64,000 bases of DNA from Caenorhabditis remanei (Eukaryota; Nematoda; Chromadorea; Rhabditida; Rhabditidae): the NCBI RefSeq assembly GCF_010183535.1, contig NC_071328.1, forward strand, positions 10,850,001 to 10,914,000, in the 5' to 3' direction. The first letter of the stretch is position 1. Each line of letters opens with the position of its first letter. A model generated the notes under the pieces. That model saw only the letters and a program-made list of their open reading frames with translations. It searched no databases and was not told where the DNA came from. The translations under genes were made by a program, and so were the position numbers. Shown piece after piece: positions 10,881 through 23,277 of this stretch.

Positions 10881-13800
10881 GCAACAACAGTTTTGAGTTC
10901 ACGAATTTATTTGAGTTTTCTTCGATAAAAATTTTTGTGAATACCTGTTTTTGGTGATGGGCTTGCTGATTGTTTGACGTGTACATCCTTTCTGCTAGAC
11001 GTTTTGAGAAAATAAACAACGAAACTCGGGAATTTCATCTCCTGTCGCGACGAAACAGTTCAGAAATGTTCAGACAGCCGTCTGGAAGCAAGCAAAGTTC
11101 AAAATATTCAAACCAAACACCCTTCAAATTTGTTTATTCCTCCTTACTTAGTCATTTCCTTTTCTAATAAATCATGTTTTGTTTCTGACAATGTTCCTGA
11201 TTGACATCCTTCCTCACTGGATTATTGCGTCATATCATTGCGTTCGACAGGATGTACAAGTATGTATGAGTGATATTTGATACAATAATAGGATAAGAGA
11301 AAAGGATTAACCGACCATTTAGGTTGAAATACGAGGCAATTATGTTGTTAATTTGAGAACGAAAATGTTTTGAAACAATGAATAGGTTTCCTTTTTAGTT
11401 CCCTTTTAACTTTTTAATTGATATATCTTCTCAAAAATTCGGTAATTTGGAAATATTCAAATATGCAAGAAACACTAGTGTCCAGCTACTGTATCAAGGT
11501 TAGTAAAACTAAAGCCCAAGGTGTTGAGTAATCCAGATTAGGATACACAATGTAATTCAGGGATTAACCTTAAGACGGAAGGAAAGGATGACAAGAGTCC
11601 AGATGTCACTGGGAAGAGGAGACATGTTCCCTTACAGTACCTTATAGGTCGTATCAGAATTCTCGATTTCTTTAAGAATTCACACCTGTTCTCAATTACG
11701 AAACACCACCAATTATAACAATTTCTCACTTCTAAACGTTTCTTTCTTTTCCCAACTTTTTGGATCTTGACACGAGAAATCGAAGAGTCCATTTGAGGTC
11801 GTAACCCTATAATTATCACTTATGGTGTATTCACAGAGAAGAACAGAAGTTGGTGCGAACGGTATCTCGGATTCTGGGAAGAAATGACGGCGAGGTATGA
11901 AAATGAATACTGTGGGCAGATGATTCTCTGATATGGATTGTTGGAAGAAATGACTTCAGAGCATTTGAAAGAAAATTAATTCCATAAAAGACAATGTGTC
12001 TTTTCATAAAAATAATGGCGCCACCTGACTCATTCCCTTTCGTTTTTATTTTCTTCACACCTTCCGAAGACGTTGAATCGAAGACGTTGTGACACCTGTA
12101 TCAATTGGTTATTTGCCTCATTTCACACCACAAAATGAACACCTGCACACGAAGAAAACAAGTAGGGAAATGAATTAAATCTTCAAATGAGACCATTTCC
12201 GAAATGTTCTTTCTTGACTCTTTCTCTTCTGAATGTTGTTACCTTCCCACCCACCAACAATATTTATCTAGTATTACTTAATCAAATGAGTGGTCTCATC
12301 CATAAACTGTCACTGTTCCTTTTCTCTTTTTTCTACGATGAGGTGACAGAGTTTACGTAACAGAAAGCGAGGACAGAGGAGAGCCGTCAAGGACATTCCA
12401 CAACTGGGGGAAAAACAGTAAAGATGGAAATGAGACACCAGAAAAAAGAGAGTGATGAATTGGGTAAACTGCATGGGAACCTCTTTTATAAAGTGAGCTC
12501 TGTTTGTGTTCTCATGACTGACGGCTCTTTTTTGATCTTCCGGTTCACACTTCCGTTTTGTTTCCAGATACCAGGTTCACACTTTCAACAGGAAGTCAAG
12601 ACAACGTGAGAAAATGTCATCATGAAAACGGGATACAGGGATATAGGGATAGGTATCCATTTTCTAATTTTCAGTTCAAAACTTCTGAATATATTGATAG
12701 TGTATCCCCGCGTTGTTTCGTATCAGGTAATCTCAATTTTTGGAAGAATAAGACTTTCCGGATTCCCTGAGCTTGTTTTGTTTCTTCTGGCGCCACTGCT
12801 TAGGGAGAGCTCGTAAAAATATATCAACTGCAGAAATGAAGATTCAGGGATGTTCCATGACGAAAAAACACAAATCATAATTTGAATCTACCGTATAGTT
12901 TCAGGCATCACAAAAAAGTTTTAAAGTTTTCACAGAAAACGAACACATTTCTGCTACCGTAATCCCTCTCCTATTCTCCTTTTGTTTTTCGAAAACACCC
13001 ATGACGAATGGCTCCGTTTCCAGTTGTTATACACCTCCGTCTGCTTACAATCCATTCCTTCTTTTCAATCCGAACCTTGTCATTAGTCGGCATATCCACT
13101 TTAGCATTCTTCGTTTCGTTTCTTCCTATATATGAAGATTCTCCTTTCTCTTCTTTTGTATATACTATCATTAAATATGTATCACCAACTTTTTAGAAGT
13201 ATTTATGAAATCTTCCCAAAGATTCGAGACATTCCGAAACCAACGAGAAGTTTCGAAATTTCCTGTAGCCTTTTCCCCGCATCTTCTTCACCTTTCAATC
13301 CACTAATTTGATTACCTTACGTATCCTTTTTCTTATAACAGCTCGCTAATAATTGTTCCATATGCTATTAGATAATCGGTTATGAACAGATGATGCCGGA
13401 GTACATAAAAGGGAACCAATTAATAATCAAGATGTCGTTCTGCTCATCTTCTTTTTATCGGCCACCGCCGTGTAAACTCACAGGTGTAACGGGAAGTGTT
13501 CCCAGAAAGAGGAAAAAAAGAGGAGATTCTATCAGAAATAGAGACCACCGTACCGACAAGAAACAGAGACAAATTGTGTGTGAAAAAATTGGGAACGTGA
13601 ATTTATGTGAGGTCGTTGACGATGGGCAGGAAAGAGAATCACCTACCGAATTGGCTGGGACATTGAAATGTTGCTATACGTTTTTTATGTTTTTCTATTC
13701 AATTTTTCATCTCCACTGAAAGTTTGTTATTCATAGATTCCTATCATAGACTTGATCTCTCAAAAGCTACAGGGATGGCTTAGAAAAGTTGCCTCTAAAC

Positions 13801-14860
13801 TTCATAAGTTGTCTCAAAATGAGCTGAACTCTCAGCTCCCTTATAATTCAAGTCATCAGAGACCGTGCCTGCTCATTCCAGACACTTTTTGAACCCGTAT
13901 ACATTAAAACATCTCTGTTTTCCTTTGCCCATTCCAACATTTTAAAACAAAAAGCCGAAACTTGAAATCAAGTCTTCGAAACCCTGTAATTTAAAGGATT
14001 CGTATAAAATGTACTATCTTCGAGGGAAGAAGTGACATGTCTCGTTTTGGTTTTCTCGAGAGAAAGACCAGAAACAAAACCAGCATCTTTTCGTATTTTG
14101 GAAGAAGAACGGAGAGAAGACGTTTTTGGACAGAAGGTATGGGATAACATACCCTGTTATTAATACATTCGTGTGTATGTACCACTCTTTTGACCGGCTG
14201 CCACGTCATCTGGAAGACAATGTTATTCTATGTCGTAATGAGGAGAATGACATAAGCTAGATTAGTCAATCCACCTGTAACAAGATTAGGTCGTTCCTAT
14301 TTCGGAGTACAGTAGCTCAGAAAATAAAGTGACGTGGAGTTTTGAACGAACTTCAGGAAGAACGGAACAGGGCTTCTGAGGAACTCGATAATCCATGGCT
14401 CCACATTATCATAATTTCTTTTCTCGTGTACCGTACTCCAGTGCATATTTTATTCGCTTCAACGAAATTCTATACTTTTCAAGTTTCAAACCTCAATTTA
14501 TAATTTGTTGACACAAATCGCTTTCTCAATTAGTTTCTCAGAAACCGAAGCTCTCAACCCTTTAATTTTTCATCCGAATTCCAATTCTTATCACATGTAT
14601 GTCTTGTTATTGCCACGTCATCATAACATATCATTCTAATAACACCTTTTCAATTTACTGCTTTTCTCTTTTGTTTTCCACTACCACATCTACAGTAGTC
14701 GTCGTCGAAAAAGGGGGCGGAGCCTGTTTGCCCCTCTTTCCCATCAACGTCGTATTGCATCGCCCCTCCTCTTCTTCTTCTTTCACTCTTTCTTCTTCTT
14801 TTTTTTCGGCTCGCTTCTTCAAAAGTGAAAGAGAGTATAAATTTATACCCTGATTCAGAT
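10881..14860. other. About 4 kb without a supported gene; PTP 3' UTR and sptf-1 upstream region
   Basis: The left end is the phosphatase 3' UTR with AATAAA at 11011. The rest shows no robust coding signal. A short series of splice-compatible segments at 12424-12726 is listed as a finding but not called a gene. The right-hand kilobase is AT-rich with pyrimidine tracts and leads into the sptf-1 start. Confidence 0.5.
11011..11016 (+). terminator. Poly(A) signal AATAAA for the PTP gene
   Basis: Canonical AATAAA 131 bp after the phosphatase stop codon, in the expected orientation. Confidence 0.5.
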
Positions 14861-17755
14861 ATGTTGAATCCATCAGATGCTGCTTCCGCCGCCCTCTCAT
14901 TTTCAGTTAGTTTCTGTGAACTTTAATTCAATTTCCAACGTTTTTAAAGTTTCAGGTTCCATTCCAAATGAGTGAGAATCCACTCTCAAAACTCGTTGAG
15001 CACTGCAATAAATTTGTTCCGGGCGGGGAAAACAAGATGAAACTGGATCCGTCGAAATCAGATGCACTCCTCCTTCCAACTGATATGAATGCGTATTCTC
15101 CGTATCTCACAAATCCAAACTGGTTAGTTTCTATTCATTAGTCCAGATATCCATAATCGTCATATTTGCGTACGAGATTCGTATAAACTTTGGTAGAGAC
15201 CAGATATAAACACAAATGATATCACTGCTCTTCAGCTTCGGCAGACGGTTTCAATGTATTTGAAGAAGGAGCAAAAACATGTAAATAAGTTTTCGCAGAT
15301 GATGTCATATCCATATCTAATTCTGACTTTGAAACCATTTTCGAATGCTTAAAACCAACGCGTAAACTTATCCGAGAAGCCAGACCTCCCGTAAAATTAC
15401 TGGCGGGCGGAGCATGTGATTAACACAGAAACATAGAATTACGTTTTTTTTTTTACTTCGACACAGTTTGCGCTAAATTCTAACAGTTTTGTATATGCGA
15501 AAAATTATAAAATTAAGATATGCGGGAGTATAGAAGTATTGAACTCCACAACTTACAAAGTAAGACTTGTGAAAGTTTCAATCAGGTTACTGCACCCTTT
15601 TCCTTCCGAAACCTAATATACTCCCGCAGTTATCTCCAAAAACTTTTATTAATTCATTTCAGGTGGGTAGAACAAGCAAATTGGTCGCATCTCTATCCTA
15701 CAGTAACCTCTGCTTCCTCAGTCGACGCATATCATAACTATTTGGCATCCACACAACTCGGAGGCCTTCTGAGCTCGTCAGTATCTGCAGTTGCTGCTCA
15801 ACTCCCATCATCAGTCAGTGCACAATCAGCTCTCTCCTCTTCAATCGCCGCTCAGCAAAGAAGTATTTCAAAGGTTAGTGCGAGCGAAACTTGTGTAATT
15901 TTGGGTCGTATCAAAATGCACTTTTCCGTTTCTGAGATTTCGAAAATAGGTGAACGATTAGGTGGCATTTGTCAGTGTAAATGTCTTGCCTAATTGAAGG
16001 ATAGAATAGAAATCTTATAGACTAGTACTACGTAAACTACGGTTATCACAAGAAAGATAATTGGTGTGTGGAAATAGATGATCAGAGAGCAACGTACCTA
16101 TAGCCACAGAACACCAATATTTCTAGAGTTTGCAGCAAGCCAAATCATCTGCATCATCATCTGGATCAGCTAATTCAAATGGAGGTGGAAAGTATCAAGC
16201 ATCTCGAGCCGCCAACAAATGCGAGTGTCCAAATTGTCAGGAAGCAGAGAAATTCGGTAAGTTTGAGTCTCTCCGATTCTTCTTTTTTACCAAAAAAAAA
16301 TGAAGAAAGGGGTGTTGAGGCAATGAATCAAATCGTTCCGTTTATTCTTCCTTCTCATCCTCAAAGCGTTCAATTAAACACGCAAGATTTCTCTCTTCTC
16401 TCTCTTTCTACCCCACTATTTCTGTCTGTGGTTATTCTGGAGGTGTCACTTTTTTCGCTCGGAAGGAGGGAGGGAAGGGACGACGTTTTTGGAAAGAACG
16501 CAAACGCATACATTTTATGCGACGGAGCTTGAGCCTCTCGGACAATTTTGATGGAGGAGAGGGAGTCGAAAAGAGTGAAAATTCACGCATTGATGGAATT
16601 GAAAGAAAGAAAAAAGGAGTGTTTCTTGAAAAAAGGGATTTATTTCTTTTTTTGTTTTGGGCAGATTTCATAGAAGTTGAAATAGGAATGACAAGTTTTG
16701 ATTGGATCAAAACATAAGCTTGTACTAACTCTTGGAATGTGGCATTTCGGAATTTTCTGAAATTTATTTGAGCTTAGAGGGAGGACAATACAAAATAATC
16801 TGATAAGCAATTCTAGCGAACAGAAAGCTACCGTAATCCACGAGAGACTGAAAGTGTTATTTTTCTTATTGATATTTACCGATAATCGGCTCACATGTTC
16901 ACTCGTATAATTGCTTCTAATTCTGTTATTTTCGAAATAATTTCTCCTAAATGCTACCTTCCTAAATCTGTTTACCAGCTCGTCCCACAGCAGTCCCACC
17001 TGTTCGTTGATCTAAACGCTTAATCCGATATCCTCTTCAACCGGTATTCCTTTTAGAATTTTGGATAATTACCGTGGAATAGATAGGAGGAGAGAAGGAG
17101 GAGGATGAGCTCTTGGGAGCATTTAGATGCCGCCCGATAATAATAGAGATTAAAAGGAACCGTAATGAAGGGAAGAGAAATGATAAAGATCTCAGAGGGA
17201 AACTGTCACGATACGTAGCAAAATGCGGGAGAATAGGAGACAGAGCAGATGATTCCAATCTCTAGGAACATTTACTATGGGTGAGCATGGGAACATTTAC
17301 CAAAGAAAAGTTTTATTGAAAGAAGGGATAAATTTTTAAATGCTACACTTTAAATGTATTATCCGTCGCCGCTGATGAGTTTGACCTTATGACCAGAAGC
17401 TTATCGGTTTAAAAGTTTCACGCCGCCGAGCGTTCGCCACTATGCACACACCATGACAAGCAAAATTCTATTAAAAAGTCTAAAATTTCTATTAAAATTT
17501 CATTCTAGGTCCAACCGCTGTTGCTGCTCGGAAGCGCGGAGTTCACAACTGTCATATTGCCGGTTGCGGCAAAGTATACAACAAAAGTAGCCACTTGAAA
17601 GCTCATTTGAGATGGCATTCTGGAGAACGTCAAACGGTAAGAAAGAACTGAGGAATCGACACGATTTCAGGTAAGTTGATTAGAAATTAGATTCCCAGTT
17701 TCAGAGTCAACCAAAACTAAATTTTCAGAAGAGACGTTCCGGCGATAGCACTTGA
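14861..17755 (+). CDS. sptf-1: Sp/KLF-family transcription factor with Btd box and a single C2H2 finger
   Basis: Six exons: 14861-14905, 14956-15122, 15663-15873, 16136-16256, 17509-17636, 17729-17755; about 232 residues. An N-terminal Ser/Ala-rich region (with [16 protein letters not shown]) is followed by the Buttonhead box [14 protein letters not shown], typical of Sp rather than KLF proteins. One zinc finger follows: [23 protein letters not shown] then SGERQT. Sp proteins normally have three fingers. Here the next exon encodes only about eight residues (KRRSGDST) before a stop, whichever of two acceptors (17728 or the in-frame 17704) is used. The 540-bp and 1,252-bp introns are long for this window. 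The symbol rests on family and position next to ned-8 and mgl-2. The protein acts in the nucleus; DNA binding by one finger is doubtful. Confidence 0.75.
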
Positions 17756-18132
17756 ATGAAGCAACGAACCCTGAATCTGTCCACATATCTTTTCCCGACC
17801 TTTCTCCCATTTCCCACTTTTCTCATTTGTTCCCTATTTCTGGTCCTCTTTCTTTTGTTCCATATTTCAGAATGATTTTATTAATCATGCACGTAAATGA
17901 ATTACAGGAAAGATACTTTGGCAGGAAAGTTGCTTGAATAGGATACATGAAAGCCTTATATAGGGGGAAACTTATAAACAAGGTTCCTTAAGGAACCGGT
18001 GCAGTAGAAACTAGACGTATAATTTGACAGAAAGTTAGAATATAACAAGGTTACAAACAGAAAACAAATTCGAACAAGAAATGTACTTATAGATATTAGA
18101 ATAAATTAACAAAATTTTAGTAGAAAATGTAA
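17756..18132. other. Convergent 3' ends of sptf-1 and the coiled-coil gene
   Basis: Short AT-rich interval between two stop codons. I looked here for the missing second and third Sp zinc fingers on the plus strand and saw none. Confidence 0.5.
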
Positions 18133-21100
18133 TTACAGAAGAATGTAGAGATGGATGAGGATAATGTAAATGACGATACCGAAAACCCCATACATATAGT
18201 TTTGATTTTGGGCCAGATGATGAACCAGTTGGCGCAGCAGTGAATCAATATCCGGATATGCTTGTTCCTGAAAAACATAACATTCTCATTAATATCGACA
18301 CATTAACAACTCACAATGACAGCCTGAGTTTGGTTGTTTGTTTGTCTTGAGGACTGTGCCTCATCAACGTTGTTTTGACTCTCGTCGAGATCAGTTAACT
18401 GTTCTCCAAGCGATGGAACAGAAAATGCTTTCTGACACTTTGTTAACTTATTCTGGGTAGCAACAAGTGCGGTGACAAGTCCCGAACGATCTTGCGCGCT
18501 TTCGGACTGAAGATAACTGTTTTCTTCTTTTAGCTGAGAAATTCTGAAATCAGATTCGGTTTTTCATGAATACTAAGCAGCTCCTACGTTTTCTGCAGTT
18601 CCACAACCGTATCTTCGGTCTCCTTGACTTCGGATAGTTTCTCTGTCAACGACAAAGTGAGTTTTTCGGTGGAAGTCAATTTCTCTTGAAGCACTTCATT
18701 TCTGTAAAAATTAATGTAGTGTTACAAAGTGGATAATAAAATAAGCAGTACTGTTGTTGGAGTTCATCACACTTAGCAATGGCCTCTTGAAGTTCGATTC
18801 TGGCAGATTTCAAGTCCTCATCTAATCTTTTCTGTTGGGCTTTGGCGGCTACTTGAATGACTTCGAGGCGAGACTCGAGTTGAGCTGCCCTTCAAGAAAA
18901 AATTATGTATTATTTTTGTGAAATTTTCAAATTCTGGCTTACTTGTCTTTTTTTGGTGACAAAGATTCTTCCAATTGCTTAGTGATTTGCTCCGTTTCTC
19001 TCTGGAGCTGCAGTTTTTCTTCGTTAACTTTCCTAAAGTCGGCGGTCTTCTGATCGATATCTTTTTTGAGATCGTAGAGTTCCTCCTGGAATTTAGCTTT
19101 CTCTCGCTCGTAGCTCAAGATGCGCGTCGCCAAGTCCTCAGATGCAGTTTGATACTCCATTCGCATGGCTTCCTTTTCCTTCTCCTGCTCTCTGAGCTTT
19201 TCCATCCAACTATCCAACTCCTCCAGTTGCATCTTAAATCCAGCAACCTCTTCTGCACACTTCCTTCTCTCCTCTGACAGTGAATTCTCGTACTTTTTCA
19301 GATTCTCTTCGTTGGTTTTTCTTAATTCTTCATTAACTTGATCTTTCAATTTGTGCTCAGCTTCCAGTCGGTTTGCTTTGTTTGCTATCGCTTCCACACT
19401 TGCCATTGCTGATTGCAGAACATTTCCAATTTTGGAAATGGCTTCGTCAGAGCTAGCATCTTTCACCTTTTCTTGTAGCATGGTTAAGTCAGCTATAACC
19501 TTTTGAACATCACAGTGTTGGACCATAGGGGAGGTATCCTTCAGTTTGGGAGAGACAGGTGTCTCGCTTTTACGCTTTTCAGCTGATTTCGCTGCTTTTT
19601 TAAGCTTCCAGAGTTCATTTTCTAGATGCTTCTTAGCTTCTGATTTTTGTTCAAGAAGAGCTTTTTGAGAGCGTTCCAACTTGTGCTTGAGAGAATCACA
19701 TTCGTCCCGAATACTTTGTTTTTCGTCTTCCAACAGGCTCACTAAAACATCAGTCTTCGTACGTTCCAGTTGTTTGATACGTATGAGCTCTTCTTGCTGT
19801 TGAACGGTTGTAGTCTTTAGCATTTCAACGGTTTCTTTCAGATCAGAGATCTCGTTTGATTGCTTTTGCGATTGTTCGGCCGACAAGGAAGTTGTTTGTG
19901 CATTGAGCTCTTGTTGGATTTCCAAGGATTTTTCCGACGTTTCCAATTTCTGGCAAACCTCTTCATAGCGCTTACGCAAGCTCTCAGTGGAGCGCTGTAA
20001 TTCCGCGATGCGACGCTCCGATTTTTTGTCCACAGTAGTTGTTGTATCTCCGCCAGAACTCTCCACTGAATAATTCGATGTGTTAAGACCAGACTCATTA
20101 GCAGATATATCTGAAAGTCTTTCCGAAACATTGATATCCTCGGGTTTGTCCTTGTCAGCAATTCGCTTCAGCTTTTTCACTGCGTTATCCTTCTCCTTCC
20201 GTGTCTTCTTAAGAAGTGTTTTCGTTTTCTGTAGTTCCTCAGACTCTTTCTTCTTTTCTTCTCCGACCTTTTTCACTGTTTCCTCCAACCTATTTTTTTC
20301 TAAAGCCAGCTTCTCGTTCTCCTTGTTCTTTGCTTCAAGAGCTGTCAAACTGAACACGTGTTTTCCATGCTCTAGCTGGAAACTAGCTTGCATGCTCTGA
20401 ACAGCTTCAGATAGATTCGTGAAGTCGGTCTTGAGCCCAAGGAACCGTGAGATTCCTTTTGTGGCTTCCTCGACTTCATTTTCGAGTTCGAGAAGTCTCT
20501 TCTTTTCATCTTCCCGAGGGAGCAGTTGACTTTCCAGATTTCTACTATCGCTGAGCTCAGTGGAATGGTTTTCGGTAGTTTCGGCTTGAGCAATGCTGGG
20601 AGTAACGAGTTCCACATCAGTTTCGGTAGAACATGTTTCGACTTCCGAGCAATGTGAACCAATTTCTTTTTCTTCCTCTTCTTGCAAGGGTGTCTGATCA
20701 GAAGCTTCATCATTGATCACTCCTTTCGGTTCAACCATTTCCTCCGACAACTGACTATTGTTCAATGGAATTTGCACCAATTTTTCAGCCTGAGAACGGA
20801 AGAATAAATTATTCAATATAACAAAAACTATACCTTCTTCTTAGACGCCTTGTCTTGAAGTTTCCGGAGAACTTTCATTGCTTCTCCGAGGGCTTCACTG
20901 TTTTCCTTCAACTCGCGGACAATGTATTCAATCTTTTTCAGGTCAGCTATTAAAAAAAATTTCATGATCCGAGTTTATTAAAATTTCTCACCACGCTGGG
21001 CCCGATTTACAAGATCGCGAAGTTCCTCGGGTAATGATGCATACAAATCACGCTGACTTCCATCAAACACATCAATGGCACGAACGATCTTTGCATCAGA

Positions 21101-21544
21101 ATCTTCGGTTTCATTCACCACAGACAAAGAATCGGGCTGAAATGTTGACATTTTTCTTCTTCTCACAATCAGAAAAAAAACTAACAATAGCACTGTCCAC
21201 TCCAGCGGTTTTGACAAGTCGCACGTGCTCAATGAGCTGGTTGGCAGTGTCAAAGTAAGAACATTTCTTGTTCAATTCAGTCACAATCGAGGTAACCGCT
21301 TCGCCATCAACTATAATAACAAAGTGATCTTTAAATTTGTTTTAAAGATGTTTTTATGATACCGTTTTGATCACTTTCCAAGAGAACGTGGAGCTGTTCA
21401 AGGAATGCATTGAATACGGCATGTTTATCCGACGGACCACCGCTCGCTAGAGACTTTTCAGCAGATTTCTGTTTAAAAAAAAGATGAATGTTTATATACT
21501 CGAACACCAACCTCTGAAACTTTTGCCTGTTTGACACGGGCCAT
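18133..21544 (-). CDS. Large tail-anchored coiled-coil protein (golgin-like architecture)
   Basis: Ten exons on the minus strand: 21544-21512, 21468-21363, 21310-21186, 21136-20992, 20946-20834, 20789-18943, 18889-18752, 18701-18588, 18543-18315, 18267-18133; 994 residues. Residues 1-130 look globular and helical; from about 130 to 930 the sequence is dominated by Glu, Lys, Leu and Gln in heptad-like order. The last 22 residues (YMYGVFGIVIYIILIHLYIL) are a hydrophobic helix right at the C-terminus, so the protein should be tail-anchored with the coil in the cytoplasm. That layout matches golgins and other vesicle tethers, but I do not recognise the family by sequence; an ER or outer-mitochondrial anchor is equally possible. 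It lies 590 bp downstream of ned-8 on the same strand. Confidence 0.85.
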
Positions 21545-22133
21545 ATCGAGAAAACTCAAGTTTTACCTGAAATTTTTCGTATTGAATACCGAAATTATCT
21601 GAAAAATTGAGAAGCATAAAGATATCAAAATAGGACCGATCGACAAAGTAATATTTGGAGGTGCTAACATTAAAGGTGCACGGAATTAATCAACCATTCG
21701 TGCCGAGACCTCCTGTCTACAGTAATACCGGAAACTGGTTTGAATATTTTTAAAACGTAGTGCTCAACAAAAAGATGCAAAGTCGGTAAAATTTTTCAAA
21801 ATAAAGAGTTTTCTTCACAGTTTTCATCCACTGAATGCACTCATGGAATGTGCAGCTTGCGACATCGCAGGTTTTTACATAGCTGTCCTTGTAAAATGAG
21901 TAAAACACACGCCGTATTGTCTGTCTTGAGACATTAAGTAATTAATCTGTTTTCATTGGTTGAAAACTTTATTGGACAAAGAATCAAAAAACGGAGAAAG
22001 CGGGACTTTACGAATAAAACGGTGATCAGTATTGTAGACAATTAATTAAACAAAAGGGGTTTCAAGGTTGTGACTCGTAGCCGACGGAATTTCTCAGATG
22101 CGTTAATATAAAGATGAGCTTCAGACATCGCAC
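21545..22133. other. Interval between ned-8 and the coiled-coil gene
   Basis: Holds the ned-8 3' UTR and the presumed promoter of the coiled-coil gene. An acceptor-like TTTTTCAG lies on the minus strand close before its ATG. The 590-bp gap is longer than usual for an SL2-type operon, so shared transcription is possible but not supported. Confidence 0.4.
21968..21973 (-). terminator. Poly(A) signal for ned-8
   Basis: AATAAA on the minus strand about 160 bp past the ned-8 stop codon. Confidence 0.45.
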
Positions 22134-22474
22134 TTAGAAACCTCCACGAAGAGCAAGCACCAAATGAAGAACTGATCCGCCGAGAACCTTGTAATCTGCC
22201 GCTGTCTTATCATCGTTCATTTGCTTCCCGGCGAAGATGAGACGCTGCTGTGGCGGTGGAATGCCTTCTTTTTCTTCCACCTGTAAAATGAAATTTGGTC
22301 AAGAACACTTGCTGTGTCTGAAAGTACAAAAATTCCCGAGAATAAATGACTTTCAAGATTAGGATAATATAATTTCGAAAGTTTTACCTTCTCCTTGATA
22401 CGCTCGACTCTGTCATTTGGTTCGATATCGAGTTCGATTTCCTTTCCGGTCAATGTTTTCACTTTGATGAGCAT
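22134..22474 (-). CDS. ned-8: NEDD8 ubiquitin-like modifier
   Basis: Two exons on the minus strand, 22474-22388 and 22280-22134, giving 77 residues. The protein begins [19 protein letters not shown] and ends LVLALRGGF. The Ala at position 72 (LALRGG, where ubiquitin has Arg) marks it as NEDD8; a hydrolase must remove the final Phe to expose the GG used for conjugation. NEDD8 is attached to cullins and so controls cullin-RING ubiquitin ligases in nucleus and cytoplasm. The ATG sits four bases after a TTGCAG acceptor, consistent with trans-splicing. Length and core residues agree with the animal family. Confidence 0.97.
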
Positions 22475-23014
22475 CTTTCTGCAATCACCAAATACGGAAT
22501 TAATTATTGGAATTTCGAATTTTACAAAAAAAGGCTTTGGAATAAGTTTGTGAGACGTGGACAACTTAATAGCACAGAAGAATGAAGCGAAAAGGCGGGG
22601 GAATAGAGATAACTTGACGAAAGAAAGACCAATTATCTAGAGGATTATCGATTGTTACGCAGGTTTAAATAACTAAAATTAGCAGAGCGCTTGTGTCGAC
22701 GAACGCGTTCGCGAATCGAGTGTGAACTATTAAAATTGTGCGGCAGGGTTGCATTCAACCGCGCACAATAACCTTATTTCCTTTCTCGATTTACCCGGTC
22801 CGTTGGATCGCGATACTTTTTTCTTACTAAATCTGATATTTATATCGAATCGAACTGAGAGGAAGGTGGGAGAAAAGTCAGGGAAAAAATGATTGGTATC
22901 GAAGAAGTTGATCAGAAAATGCTCTCTAAGCTTCAGGTTATATGAATACATAAAAATCAACCGTGCAACTCTTATTGAACAAAATCAAAATGATACTTTT
23001 ATCAGAAAAACCAC
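22475..23014. promoter_or_regulatory. ned-8 upstream region
   Basis: AT-rich flank with a CG-rich word (acgaacgcgttcgcgaatcg) around 22698-22717. No exon chain is seen. It contains the ned-8 promoter and borders the repeats to its right. Confidence 0.4.
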
Positions 23015-23226
23015 GATATCACGGTGATTTTTTCGGTACCACCTCCTTTCATTCTAACGAGTTTTTCTCAAAAATGAATTAAAATTTTCGCAAATTTTAT
23101 TGTAATTACCCGAGGTAACTGGAGGATCTATAGCAGTTAAAAAGAATTTTCCGAAAATAATTAGCCATTTTCGAGAAAAACTCGTTAGAAAGAAAGGAGG
23201 TGGTACCGAAAAAATCACCGTGGATA
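23015..23226. repeat. Long inverted repeat with about 60-bp arms
   Basis: Bases 23015-23076 and 23166-23226 are near-perfect reverse complements (shared core GGTACCACCTCCTTTC). The loop of about 90 bp contains a smaller palindrome, TTACCCGAGGTAA. Transcribed RNA would fold into a strong hairpin. It looks like a fold-back element or small MITE; I do not recognise its family and see no clear target duplication. Confidence 0.8.
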
Positions 23227-23277
23227 TGGCCTCATAACAAAAGTATATTTTAAACTGGATCAAATTCTATGATGTTC

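Noticed and set aside
13390..13719. 109-codon open frame upstream of sptf-1
   Set aside because: Mixed composition but no exon partners, no domain and no start context.
16432..16999. Minus-strand open frames inside sptf-1 intron 4
   Set aside because: No splice structure, low-complexity Ser/Lys/Phe composition, no recognisable domain.
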